This document shows positions 33,553 through 45,707 of a DNA stretch of 64,000 nucleotides, one piece after another. The notes beneath the pieces were generated by a model. That model was not told the origin of the DNA, made no database searches, and saw nothing but the letters and a program-made list of their open reading frames with translations. The position numbers were made by a program, and so were the translations under genes. Source of the stretch: Favolaschia claudopus (lineage: Eukaryota > Basidiomycota > Agaricomycetes > Agaricales > Mycenaceae); assembly GCA_037176885.1 (NCBI GenBank), contig JAWWNJ010000074.1:744001-808000 (forward strand), in the 5' to 3' direction. How positions within the stretch are numbered: the first letter of the stretch is position 1; the number at the start of each line of letters is the position of its first letter.

Positions 33553-34181
33553 CTGTCAATCCGTCCGGTGGAATCGGCAGCTGAGTCCCAAACTCAGAAG
33601 AAGGCATTGGGCCAGTGCGGGTGTAGAAAGAGAGTGAAAAACTCCTAAAGAGCCTGAAACACGTATAACACGTAAACAATAGCCAAACAAATCTAGAGCC
33701 CCGAGGCATTGGGAGCTAACACGAAAACGCGACGCGTCGACGCGTATTATGAGCGCGTTATTGACAGCTGCCAAAGGAAGATGCCGAATCAGTGGCGGTA
33801 GTGGCTTCTAAATCTTCCCACCACCAGCCGAAAGGCGGCAACATTGAATTTACTGTCTCAAGCACACAAATGTTGTGTTTTGTGGGTCCCAGAAAATGTT
33901 TTGATTGCTAGTAAATACAGGACCGATCGACAATGTCACAGAGGAGAGGGTGGCCGGAGGGCCGATCGCGAGGGGAATGATTGCGCGCCCCGGGGCACGC
34001 AGATCAATCAGCACGTGATCTGACATGCCAAACGTAAGGTACCCCACGACTACAAAGCTGACATAATTTCTGCATGGAGCACTGCTCTCGCACATGTTCG
34101 TGTACTTACTACACTCCAATGTATTCTAGAGAACTCGAAGGTGCATATGGATTCGAATATCTTGGAAAGATACATATCAGA
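33553..34181. other. Interval between two minus-strand genes
   Basis: Probably holds the missing 5' exon(s) and promoter of the upstream-neighbour gene (33553-33720 on the minus strand has ATGCCTTCTTCTGAG). The rest shows no coding pattern. Confidence 0.35.
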
Positions 34182-36014
34182 TTAGTCTACATTCAACTCA
34201 TCAAAGTTTCCATCCCCAGCTTTATCTCCTGCTTCAATGCTTCCCGTTTGCGCCAACTGAAAGGCCTTGTAGATGTGCGAGGAAAAGGTGATTGCTGCTA
34301 GATAGTTGGTCGCACCACAAAGTCGAGTCGTACCATGACTCATCGCAGGGTTGAAGGCAAAGAGCGTCCCAGCAGCCTGATGAACAACGACCTTCAGCGT
34401 CATGTCGACAAAATTACCTCCACCGTTTGCAGGCCACTTGCTGAAGTCCTCAGAAGTAGAATCGATTTGACCAGGTGCGCTGCCCGCGCGGGTCTGCGAT
34501 CGTGTTTGGCGTAGACCTGGCGTTGCCAACGTCGAGGAAGGAGGAGGGTTGACGGTACGGCCAACATTAAGGCTGATACCGCAGACACCAGACACGTAGC
34601 ATGGGTCTTTGTGGTATGAGCTGGGACGATATGAGGTGTGTCAACATGGAAAAGGCGATTCAAATGCTTACGCGGAGTAGCCATAAGTAAAGTAAGCCTC
34701 GGGAGGAGCTCGCTCGAATGTGGGAAAATTGTAAGCCAGGCCACGGAACTGGATCTGGTACCCACTTCCTGGAAAGTCGATTCGCTGAGACAGAATCGGT
34801 GAAAAGATTATGGACACACCTGCGGCAATGTTCCGCGTGGCGATACGTGGCAATCCGTTCTCCTCGAGGGTATCTTCGATTTTATTGGTTATATCGAGCG
34901 GCAACCACGCTTTGGCAACAGCCCAAGTGATGGTCACGGCTGCGATCACCTCCGTGTCGTGGTCGGCTTTTGTTTCTTCATCGAGATTCTTCGTGTAGCT
35001 TTTCGCAAGCTGAAGGACCCTCAGATCACGAGGTCCAGCATTGTAACCAAGCTGGACCATGGTGCCGTCGCTTTTCGGCTTACATGAAATCAAACCAGCA
35101 ACAGTTCAAACGATAACGAAGGAAGACTCACGCGGACATCGCGGCGTTCGTTTACAGCAAATGACGTCTTGAAACCACTCGCATATGGCTGTGGACTCGG
35201 GCGTACCCTGCTCGCCGAAAACATCGCGCAGAACGATGAGTTCAGCGAAGACGACACTAGCTGAAAATCTGTGAGAAGTCGCTCGCCAAAAAAAGAACTT
35301 GGAACTCACCATCGTCTTTATCGAAAAAGATGACAGACTCCTCGTCAGTCACGATGTAGAACCCAGCAGCCTCGTCGCATACAAAATCATTAGCAAAAGG
35401 GCGAGAAGCAGTGTCAGCGAGGACAGTCCGGATAGGCGGGCCGAAAGATAAGTCCCGTTTGCGCTCGATGATGCGAGGATTAAGAAGGGTACTAATCGGG
35501 GCCGTGGGATCGATGGGACAGCCAGCAAGAAAATCAGCGATGGTCTTCGGCTCTTTATTGGCAAGATGAAGCTTATAGACCTGGGTTTCGATGAGGGGGT
35601 GGAAATGCGAGGGACAAAACATAACATACCAAACTTCGCTTATCCTGATGCGAGGCGATACCCTCCCTAGCCTGGCGATTGATCCGTTCATTCAGAGATT
35701 CGAGTTCAGGAAGAATAGCCAATTTCTTGTTTTTAGCCAGAGTCATAGCGATACGAAGATGGCGCTGAATGACCCTACCAAAGGAATGTTTATGATGAAA
35801 CTCAAAACCAGTGAATTCATACATTAGCTTCAGGAATGTTTCGGATTTTATTGAGTTTCTCCAGAAAGAGCTGGACTGCCTCGTCATTGCCGACATCGAG
35901 ATCCAGTACTCCAGGCTGCGAGAGAAAGCCCAAGACTGCACAAGTGAATACTAGGGAGATTTGGGCCCAGAAAAGCAGTACCAGTATTATGGGGAAGCTT
36001 GCTTCCCCATTCAT
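34182..36014 (-). CDS. Candidate Fe(II)/2-oxoglutarate-dependent dioxygenase
   Basis: Seven exons: 36014-35823, 35764-35630, 35580-35310, 35256-35132, 35078-34820, 34768-34672, 34620-34182. All six introns are GT-AG, 49-58 nt, and every junction keeps frame, giving ~505 residues. The C-terminal domain has YHKDP (an HxD iron-binding pair), then ~85 residues on GTLFAFNPAMSHGTTR with the distal His and a following Arg for 2-oxoglutarate, and a terminal strand NYLAAITF. Ahead of it are RPSPQPYASGFKTSFAVNERR, MVQLGYNAGPRD and APPEAYFTYGYS, which form a long conserved-looking region. Basidiomycetes have expanded TET/JBP-type dioxygenases linked to transposons; membership of that group is my inference, not shown. 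The start is uncertain: exon 1 opens on the 18-bp palindrome at 35991-36008 and its first 25 residues are hydrophobic, so the true 5' end may be lost. Confidence 0.55.
35991..36008. repeat. 18-bp hairpin palindrome, copy 2
   Basis: GGGGAAGCTTGCTTCCCC, variant of the palindromes at 12616 and 57416. Confidence 0.6.
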
Positions 36015-39000
36015 CGGTATAGGGCTCCGGAATGCAGATGCTTACAAATCTCCGTCCAAATGCTTTGTAAGCATGTCTTGGAGTCCTGACTCCGTGGCCT
36101 CGGACTTCGGGAACGGCCGGCAGACGCGGTCATGCAACTGTCAAATGTCACGTGACTTCGGAACGCGCGCCGAAACAAAATTGAACCTCTTTGCCGCTTC
36201 AACCTTGCTTCAACCTCAGATATGTCCTACCTATATAGTATGTGTAGCTGCTCAATGGATGTGCTCCCTCTTTTCTTTCTCTCCTCTATGACATGTATTT
36301 TGGTATTTCTTACACTTCTAGCAAATCTAGCCATTTGCTACTTGCAGCTGATTTTTTTTCTTGGTTAGCGCTTAGCATAAGCACTCAACTTCAGCTTAAT
36401 CTTCCACATTATCTTCTGTTACTGCATGTATGAGCCAGATCAATCAGTCAATGCTTTCTATCAAGCAAAATTAAATTAAATAGGTCTACGTCTCCAAATA
36501 CTCCACAGCGCATACGAAATGCAGCTCGGGAGCAAGAGCGTGTCAATCGCATTCTGGATAGCCCTGTACACCGGAGATTGCCTTTACAGCAACCAAATTT
36601 GGTTCATGTTAACTTGAATGGCGAGCAACTTCAACTTACACCTCGCACAGCGGGCCGAATTGCTGAGATGCAGAACACTGGGAATAGCTGGGAATGCTGG
36701 TATTTTAGCAGGACAGAATGAAGACCAGGATATGCAAAGTTCACCTCCGTCACCAACATGTAGACCTCAAGGTCCAGAGCCACCTCCGGTGCTGCAGAAT
36801 CCTGTACAGCCAGCGCAAAATATACTAATATAGTACAAAAACAGGGAAATGCTCAACCCAATGCTCAAGCTCAAAGAAGACCAGTTGCTAGAGAGGCACA
36901 TCCTGAGAATCTTGACCTCTGCTATACGCTGGCCTAGACTGAAGCAAGCTTCCCCTCCTATGTGGACCATTGTCCGGACTCTTTACTTGTATTCCTTCCA
37001 ATGTTTTATACAGTGAGTTGTTCTTCACTGTGATGTGAGAGGATGAACATTGGATCTTGACTCTTGAGTGGCTTCCAGCAAAATTGCGATCACGATGAAA
37101 TGCTCAACATCCACTGCTGTACTAGTACTCAGCGCTAGCATCATTGGGCTCAGACTCCCTGAGAAGGTTTTCATTCATACTTTAGGTTGTATAGGTACGT
37201 TACTAAGAAATAGAAGGAAGACTAATGAAAAACAGTTTTATTTGAGAGCTACAGCCTGCCTGGCAGAAAACATGAGTTCAAGACAACAAACCCATTATGG
37301 GTTTGTTGAAAGTGAAAACATTAGAGTACATACATAATAACACTTTGGCATCTGTAACTCAATCTCAAGTGTATTACTAGTCAACAGGAGTATTTACTGA
37401 ATCGAGAAAGGTCGCAGCATCAGCTGAAAATGCAAGGCAAGGCAATTATACCGACCTAGATTCTGTACTACATGCCATGCCTACCGTGGCCGAGGCAGCA
37501 GATGAATAAATTTCCTCATGGAAACAGATCAAGACAAATACATGCTCAATACAATACCAAGCAGTTGAATAGAATAAATGCTCAGCCCGTTTGCAAACAT
37601 GAAGTTCAGTGGAGCAGAATTGCGGGACACTGACTTGTTAAAAGAAGATGCCTGGGATAGATACTGCTAAGCTGAGTTAGTAAAACCAGGAGTGGAGAGC
37701 TCCCCTGTTGTCGAGCAGACCACCATTGTGCTGAATGCCGCGCAAATTGAACCCAAGATATGTCCAAGGTAACTATATATTGTGTGGAGAAGTTTTGGAT
37801 GTGTACCTGCGCAGAACACTGTTGGATTTCAATTTGATACAAGCATAAAATAGAATCTCAACTCTCCCTATGCGGGAAGTGCGAAGGAAATTGTTGAAGG
37901 TGATGAACCCGTAAGAATGAATAAATCAGCTTACATATACATTCTGAACAAGAGATTGTTGTGTTCTATGCCGCGTTCAAACTGAGAAGGAACGTCAAGA
38001 CTTGAGGACAACACAAGAAAAACTAAGCTACGGTGACGGAGAGCAATCTGCTCTGCTGCGAGTAAATTAAACGAAGGCGGATTGAAGTGAAAAAGTCGGG
38101 CCACTGAGACTCCTCAGGTCAAGAGAGAGGTAAGTCGAACCAGCGAGGAGTCATTCGTTTGAGGAGACCATGCATGCATATAACCTCCGGCACCCTCCGA
38201 GTTGAAGAAAAGGTTAAAAATTCTGTGAACTTGAGCATGTAAATTTCAAATTCACAACGGATAATATTACGGATTACTTACAGCTTGAGATCATTGACAG
38301 CAGTGCTTTCAAAGCTTGCTTGAGAGATTCGACGACTCAACATGGACGGGATCTGTGAATGACTCGTAGCAATCCTAGCTCAGCATCGGCATCTACTTAC
38401 CAGTATCCCAAATCTGATAGAGTTGAATGAAGAATTTGAACTTACTGAAGATTCTGATCCATTGAGTTTTGAATCAGAGTATCTCTGTACAGTGTATAGT
38501 ATCATACTTCAGTCAATTAGTGAATCCGATACGGTGCTTTAGTTAAGGGGGTTGTGTGAGTCTTGAAGTCAATATTAATTCCACCGATGTCGTTGAAAAG
38601 CTTGAATTATATGAGGATCTTCAAAAATGCCGATCACTGGGACAGAGATATCTTCCAAAAGATATAAAAGAAGTGTAGCAAACCGTTATAGCGCCTACCG
38701 ACTCGAAGTGCGAGCTTGGGGCGAGTTTGAAAGTCTTCAGCTCAAAGCTCGAATATTTAATGAGAAATGAGGTCATAGGAACCCCAAGGTCGTAGATTTG
38801 GAGTAGTTGACCGCTCGGGCGGAAGTTCTGAGGTAAGTTCAACTTCCGACGCGAAGTAATTGAATCGGAAGTCGAACTCGTAGTTGAAGTCCAACTTTGA
38901 CGGAGTTATGCATCCATAACTCGTTTGTACGAAAAAGATGACTTTCTTGATGCGCCTGCTAACACTGAATCACTGATTGCCAGTCGCAATGACTTCGGCA

Positions 39001-39516
39001 TTACTCTGACCAGCTCAGTGCTACATTCGCCTTGGCCCTTCTGCCACGTATTCTTCCTTATGTTCTCCTCATCACGACTCGGAGTCTGCTGACCTCATTG
39101 GATTTATTTCCACAACACTCTCTCAGTTGTTGCCGTTTTGATTACTTAAATTTATCTCCTCAGTTAACTTGCCTGCTTGGTTGACGTTGGTTCAGTTTGT
39201 ACCTATCCCGGCACTAAGTATACTCTTTTAAGGGGTTTGGTGAAAATTCTCATAAATGAAGCCAGATCATACACAAAAAGCACTGTCAGCAAAACCAGGT
39301 CCTGTCGACAGTAACAGCCGTCATTTCAATGGGTGCACAACGGGCAAGACCGTCCTGTCACCGTTCCGTCAGGGACTTTTGAGAACCCTCTACGAGACGG
39401 GACGGTGACGAATGGCCGTGACGGTTTAACCAACCTGAAAGCATGCTAGTATTTGCTTTAATTTTGGTATTAATCATCGAATACAATCCAGTGAGTCAGA
39501 TAGAGACTGTATTGCC
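36015..39516. other. Decayed sequence with scattered fragments
   Basis: 36485-36722 (+) can be read as TPQR(I)RNAAREQERVNRIL...LQLTPRTAGRIAEMQ, apparently a leftover exon of an unidentified transposon gene, followed after a break by 36840-36910 (NAQPNAQAQRRPVAREAHPE). 38749-38785 and 40083-40111 share the word AGCTCGAATATTTAATGA. The rest shows no coding or repeat structure I can support. Confidence 0.4.
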
Positions 39517-39732
39517 CGAATGGACCGGTGATAGTCCCAAAAGAGGTCAGATACTGAGTCCGGACAAGATTTCTATCAAAATTAAAAAATTCCCACGGTT
39601 TTTGAGGAAGCGGAAACGAGTCTTTTCGCAATCCGGTAACTTTCAATTTTTTTTGTTCCGGATTTTGGGCAAATCTTGTCCGGACGAACGTATCTGACCT
39701 CACCAGGCATTATCACCGGTCCTTCATTCGGA
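39517..39732. repeat. Small inverted-repeat element (~216 bp)
   Basis: Arms share GGACCGGTGATA, GAGGTCAGATAC and GTCCGGACAAGATTT in inverted order. Imperfect, no clear target duplication. Confidence 0.6.
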
Positions 39733-40530
39733 AGACAATTCAGTCACATAGTCATGCACTTGCTTGAGTCTTGCAATGCTGCACAAATCAAGCTTGTCGA
39801 AAATGCGATTCAACCTGAGGCCTGATTCATGAAGCTCCGAGTCGCGAAACGGCGGCTCTCTCCCTCGAGTCTGAACAAGGGCCCATGATCTGCCATCACA
39901 CGTACTGATGATCACTGATGAATGGTAACGGCCCGGCCCCATCAAATCACATGAACTTGAAGTTGAACCTGAAGTTCACGCCACATAAGTTCGACCACTG
40001 CTATTCGAGTTCAAAGTGCCAGTTGAAAAGATCATCCTCTCCATGCCGCTCAGTTTCCGCTTGTCAAGTTCCGATTGAAGCTCGAATATTTAATGAAGAG
40101 GTCATAGACAAACGTTTCGTGGTTCAGAAGTCAATAAGTACTAGTCAATGATTACTGTGCATGACACTGCATGTGGCCATTCACACCGTGTTCAGGATCA
40201 GACTCAGTGAACTCAAATCAATAATTTCGTAGCGAAGCACGAGTTCCTGCTAGTCTATCATACAAAGGGACAACCTGATTGGTTGCTGACTTGGTCAGCT
40301 GCTGATCCGTTTCGTCATTTTGTCCGGAGCATGTGATGCGAAGATTTTCTTAAAGTGGAAGTCGGCTTTGGAACTCGAACTTTTGGGTATGTAGAAGCTG
40401 AACTTCACGCTGTTCACAGTGGTCCTACTGTGTGAAGGGTAGTTTTACTGTGGAAGTGTTCTTTTACTTCACAGGCAGCTGGGGCTATCTATGGTTGGTC
40501 TGTATCTCCAAGAATTGACTGATGACAATA

Positions 40531-40728
40531 GCGGGTTTGTGCAAAGCGACCCGGGTCGCTTTAGGACCGCTCAGATCTCCACAACGAGCAGTCTCAGGTG
40601 TGAAGTCCCAGCGACCTAGGAATGCCCCAGGGCAATACTCTTCTAGGTCGCTTAGAGCTCACACCTGGTATCTGTTGTTGCCGAGATGTGGGCGATGGAA
40701 AAGCGACCTGGGTCGCTCGCACAAACTC
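40531..40728. mobile_element. Foldback MITE with GCGACC motifs (~198 bp)
   Basis: Ends GTTTGTGC(A/G)AAGCGACCC and inverse; TA lies just outside both ends (40529-40530, 40729-40730 region), with nested inverted words GCGACCTAG/CTAGGTCGC inside. TA duplication probable, not certain. Confidence 0.6.
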
Positions 40729-41048
40729 TATAATTTCCCCACAAACATGCTTGCGAGTGGAGCCATTAGCATGCTTAGGAGGCGTAAGTGACGAGCGTCT
40801 CAGGCCCATGGTTTATGGTCTAGGTATGCTCATTATCACTGCGCTTAACACGGGGTCAGCCGTGCGCTTAGTCGTTCCTAGCCAAATACGGGTTCCTGCT
40901 GAGATTTATTCTATGCCGTCGGAATTCCGGCGCAAGCTCAAAACCCCTACGCATTGTGTCTCTGATCACTTTTCAATTTTTCATCGGTGTCAAGGCTCGC
41001 GTTGTAAGTACTCCGGCACTGGAATCAAGGAAAGTCCACTAATTATTA

Positions 41049-41708
41049 GAGGCTTTGCGGTGGGCCACCAGACGAACTGGTGGCTCCTGTTATGGAATCG
41101 CTGTTGATGCTTTCAAAACAACTTAGCCACCTTGAGGTGCCCTCATCAGCAGCTGCTCAGGGTGGCTTACTTGGGATCAGACGCCCAGCGAGTCGAGAAA
41201 TATTAGCCACCGGTGGCTACCGCAAAGCTAGTCTCTTGTACAGACTTCACTCGTCGATAACTCGTTATGAAGTCTGTTGGTTACCGCGCCCTGATAACCG
41301 GTAGCGGCCCTTATGATGTAAGCAAATCATTCTAGGAAACATGTCCGGGATACCTCGACGCGTTTGACGCGTTTATCTCAAGCATTGAAGGAATTGAGAT
41401 AGACAGGAATACACTACCTGGCCGTGGTCGCTGAAATCTCTGGCTTGAACGAGCACATTACCATAAGTATTGGGACAAATTTGCTGTAAAATACGCACCA
41501 GACGTCCCCCAACTCAAAGGTGGACATGGGAGTCATTATCTGAGGTTTTTGTATACTTTTGCTTTTAGATTATGCGTGGTTTGTGTTGCGAGACGCGTCT
41601 TTGCACAATTTGAGCGTCACTAATGAGTTTCCAAAACGGGATGCTTATATAATAAGGGATTGTAACGGTTATCAGGGCGCGGTAACCAACGGACTACCGC
41701 AAAGCCTC
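41049..41708. mobile_element. TA-inserting MITE, family D, copy 1 (660 bp)
   Basis: Ends GAGGCTTTGCGGT(G/A)G and inverse, with TA at 41047-41048 and 41709-41710. A second inverted pair GTTACCGCGCCCTGATAACC lies at ~41280 and ~41670, and a third arm (GGTGGCTACCGCAAAG) at 41211, so it is compound. Same terminal type as 58496-58933. Confidence 0.7.
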
Positions 41709-42037
41709 TAATGATCTTCAGCTACTTTTGCATTCGGGTCTGATTCAAGTTCTCAAGAAGACTTCAAGTTGTTCAATGAAGCAATTCATTCGTAGCGAAG
41801 CACGAGTTCCAGCTAGTAGATTAAATAATTAAATGGCAAAAATCAGATCAATTATCGAATCACTCATCACCAATAACTCTCCCCCTCTGAATTCTCTGCG
41901 CGGCAACTCGATATCATACATGTATATACTACGGGTCATGTACATCCTACTGAGCCTCAAATGCCTGTTGTTGCGCGCGAAATATGCATCTTTCTCACGC
42001 ATGACGTCACGACAATTGGCCGACAAATATTACTACT

Positions 42038-42704
42038 CGTGGTGCGATTAAGTCACGGGCGCTGGGTTTTTGGCCCGTTCTCGGCGGTCAGACCATCAAT
42101 TCGGGTGATTCAACGTGCTAGACGTAGTGTAGATTACTGACGAGGACCTACCCATTGGTATCATCAACAAAAATTGATTGGTTGATATATAAAGCAAAAC
42201 ACTTGAAAACCTCAGAACCCCGAAAATTTAACTCGCCACGAGATTTTTTTGGGTGGAATCTGTAACACTCATCTTATAGATCTGTTAAAATTGATACTAC
42301 TCAGAAGTCAAATCGGGTGAAAATGCTGAGCCGTTCCCGAGATACAGCTGTTTTTGCCAGTTTTGGTCAATTTACGGCATTTTTGATCAACTTGCCTGCA
42401 CGATATTTCGGGAACGGCTGGGCTTTTTGGCTCAAACTGAGTAGTGAGTAGTAACAGTTTTTTGAGACCTACTTATAAGACGGGTGATACAAATCTGATC
42501 AAAAAAATTCTGATGGTGAGTTAAATTTTCGGGTTTCAAGTGTTTTGCCTTATATAGCAACCAATCAATAATCTTTGATGATATCAATGGGTAGGTCCTC
42601 GTCAGTAATCTACACTACGTCTAGCACGTTGAATCACCCGAATTGATGGTCTGACCGTCCGGAACGGGCCAAAAACCCAGCGCCCGTGACTTAATCGCAC
42701 CACG
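42038..42704. repeat. Foldback element with ~330-bp arms
   Basis: Both halves are near-complete reverse complements around a centre at ~42370, beginning CGTGGTGCGATTAAGTCACG. Almost no unique interior. No target duplication identified. Confidence 0.8.
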
Positions 42705-42705
42705 A

Positions 42706-42830
42706 CACTGGCGGCCCAATCTGATGTCACCCCTAAAAATAGAATTCCATTTTTAGAGCTTTTGATGGGAATGATGTCGATTGGCACCACATCATTTTCT
42801 GGGGGGTGACATCAGATTGGGCCGCCAGTG
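42706..42830. mobile_element. 125-bp MITE with 28-bp perfect TIRs
   Basis: Arms start CACTGGCGGCCCAATCTGAT and match perfectly for 28 bp. It directly abuts the foldback at 42038-42704. Confidence 0.75.
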
Positions 42831-42889
42831 GAGAAGGTGTATGTATAGTGGCAAGATCGAGATTTTTGGGACTCAAGGGCTATGAAAAT

Positions 42890-44289
42890 CACTGTGCAAA
42901 GTATACATCATGAAATTCATGCAAACTGTCATGAATTTCAGGTTTCATGATGTTTTGTCATGAAGCACACCATGAATTTCAAGGGGGGTTTCATGATGCT
43001 CAGAAGCTCATTTTTGCAAGATTATGAATTCATGACAAAACATCACGAATTTTCGTCATAAAGAACCGAGCGATATTTTCTGGCTAAGTCCACCAAGAGT
43101 TAGCTAATATCAATAATAAAGCCAATAAATGGTATCAGTCGGTCTCTGGTCTCTATCAAGTGCACACTGCTGAAAATTAGAAACAAATGAGGAGAACGGG
43201 GATGAACAACTTGAGACTGTGCAGTATGACATCCATATATTGGCGAAGCTAACAAAGTTTATAATTCCCACTTAGTCTACCAGTAGTACTCTCAACGTGA
43301 TATACACTAAGTGGACAAAAAAAATGTCCGATCGGTTTTTGGTCAATATCTCGCTGCCAAGGGGTATATTCATCATCAAATGACTTGTGAGAATGAAGGA
43401 GAGGCGAAAGTCGATTTTTGGGTACAATGGGTACATCAATATTGGCTGATCCGAAATCAAACAAGCCGGGAGACGGTTTAGCCATATTTTCAACTTGACT
43501 GGGGATGTTTTCTGAGGCAATCTGTGAATATAGAGTGAGAGATGGATCAAAATGGAGTAATGTTCTCGGTTAAACTATGCAAGAATCTGTAGCCGTTTAG
43601 CCGCTATAGGCTGAACAAAAGTGTCATTTTCATCAAATTTCGGCAGACTCCGGTCAAAATGGCCGAAAATGGCCAATTTGCGGTCGATGTAGCACATTTC
43701 TGCCTGTATATTTTTGCATGATTTAACTTGGAGAGATACTTAGTGCATCCCGGGCCTTAGTTTGAGCAAACTGGCGGGGCCATCAAAGATCATTTGGGCA
43801 AGTTGAAAAATCGCAGATTGGGGATTCTGACCGGCTTGATGGCGGATCAACTTTTGTCTGCCCAACAAATGGACAGAAAGAATTCCCTTTGACCGTAAAA
43901 CCCACACTACATGTTATTTGAGGTCAAAATGTGCTATCATTGTCGAGAACGGCACCGAATATTGATCGGACAGTTTTTTGTCCACTTAGTGTACTGTAGT
44001 ATGTCACACGGCGGTCTTGAGTTCGATGCCGGCTGGTGGCATCTGAGGTTGGTGGTTATTTATTTGCTTTGCACCGCTCTCGTTTCATGATATTTTGTTC
44101 TGAAATACTTGATAAAACATCATGAAAAAAATGTCATGAAGAGCCCCATAATCATCATGAAAACATACTTTCAATTCATGATGTTTCGTTAGCAATTTCC
44201 AGGCGATTCATCATGAATTCCTGGACATAATGTTAGGATTTTCATGGCCAACAACATCATGAATTTCATGACCCTTCCTTTGCACAGTG
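42890..44289. mobile_element. CACTA-like non-autonomous element (1.4 kb), interrupted
   Basis: Ends CACTGTGCAAAG and inverse, flanked by a 3-bp AAT on both sides (42887-42889, 44290-44292) as in CACTA/CMC elements. Subterminal regions (42905-43080, 44085-44275) are full of TCATGAAATTCATG-like words in both orientations, typical transposase-binding arrays. The centre is occupied by a TA-inserting MITE (43305-43991). No transposase. Confidence 0.65.
43305..43991. mobile_element. TA-inserting MITE, family E, copy 1 (687 bp)
   Basis: Ends CACTAAGTGGACAAAAAA(A/C)TGTCCGATC, inverted, TA at 43303-43304 and 43992-43993. No coding interior. Truncated relative at 51052. Confidence 0.85.
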
Positions 44290-44292
44290 AAT

Positions 44293-45700
44293 CCCAGTGA
44301 AAATCCCGTATGCCGAGGATTGCCGTCAACTGCCCAAAATTGCCACGAACAATCTCACAATTGCCCAAAATTGCCCTTGGTTGTCATTAACCTCAAAAAC
44401 CATGAACTTCGCCAAAATGTCCTCGGGATTGAGTAAAGTCGTCGACGAACGTGGCCAGCAACCTCTGGAAAAAAAGCACAAGTCCGTGTCGACGTCATCG
44501 TCGACGTCGGAGTTTGAAACGCCTCTTGCTTTCGACCTCCACCATCCCCTCACCACTCCCCGCTGCCTCCCTCCATGGTCTTGTCCTTCTCCGTCGGTAT
44601 ACTCCCTCCGCCTCTTTCTATCTCCCCCCTCCCCCACAGCTCAAATCTTTGGCCATCTCAACAAATCCTTCCATTCCTCTACATGGATGCAGAGCGACAC
44701 GGCGACACGGCTCCCAGCGCCCACATCCGGAATCGCCGTTCAGCGGCATCCTCTCAGAACTTCTCTAGGTCCATGGCGCCGGCGTGAAAGGCTGGGCTAA
44801 CATACCGGGTCGCGAAATTTACCTTCTCAGGTGCGTGTTTACCGTTACCGTTTACCCCACTCGAAGCTCGACGGCGTCTCGCTCATCCCAATACCCTTCG
44901 CTTTCAGACAAACATGCAGGATCAGGTACGTGAGACGTATATCTGCTGTTTCCAAGTCATTTACATTCGTGCACAGTGCGCGGAGTCGCGTCTTCATCGC
45001 CTTGCTTACCTCAACCGCGTCGTATTGTTAGTGAGTCCATTGTACGCATGTTCTTTCTTCTTCATATAGCTCATTGTCTCATCCACCCATAGCTTGTAAG
45101 CCTCTCTACTGATTTCTGCTGCTTTCATGTCATCAATCGTGATTCCGAGTAGATGACTCGGATACAGTACGTCTTCTAGACGCTTGTAGCGCGTAAGTCC
45201 TTCGTGATGCCACCCGTTCTCGCTCTCTAGCTAATTTCGCATGCAGACCGTTCGGCTCATGCTCAGAAACGGAGTCCGCGGTTCCACAAGTAAGCTTGAG
45301 TTTGCTACACTGCGCATCTTATTCACTTGTTTCTAGATCGCGACTTGGTGCCATATGAGGCGGACGCGCGTCGGAGAGCTTTCGCTCGGTTGGGTGGAGT
45401 TGGCGGAGAAGTCGCATTGGGGATCCGTATCGCGGACTTTGTAGTTTTCTGACTTCGTGTAGTACTAGTGGCATGAATAATATGAATTTTATCGAAATAA
45501 ATCAAAATAATTGGCAGGGCAATCATGAGCAACCAACGGCAGGCTTGAGCACAAAATGGGCAACTTTGAGCAAATCGCGGCACAATTGCGAATTGCTATA
45601 GGCTCATTTTGCCGCCCCCAGTTGCCCAGAATTGCCATCTTTTGAGTGGGCAATTTGGGGCAGCTCTCGGCAATCCTCGGCATACGGGATTTTCACTGGG
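44293..45700. mobile_element. 1.4 kb inverted-repeat element with 7-bp target duplication
   Basis: 33-bp ends starting CCCAGTGAAAATCCCGTATG, inverted, flanked by AGTGAAT (44286-44292, 45701-45707). GCCAAAATTGCC-like words fill both subterminal regions. The interior has a Ser/Pro/Thr-rich plus-strand frame (44405-44800) and short intron-like segments but no transposase motif. It landed at the right edge of the CACTA-like element, using its last bases as target. Superfamily undecided. Confidence 0.75.
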
Positions 45701-45707
45701 AGTGAAT

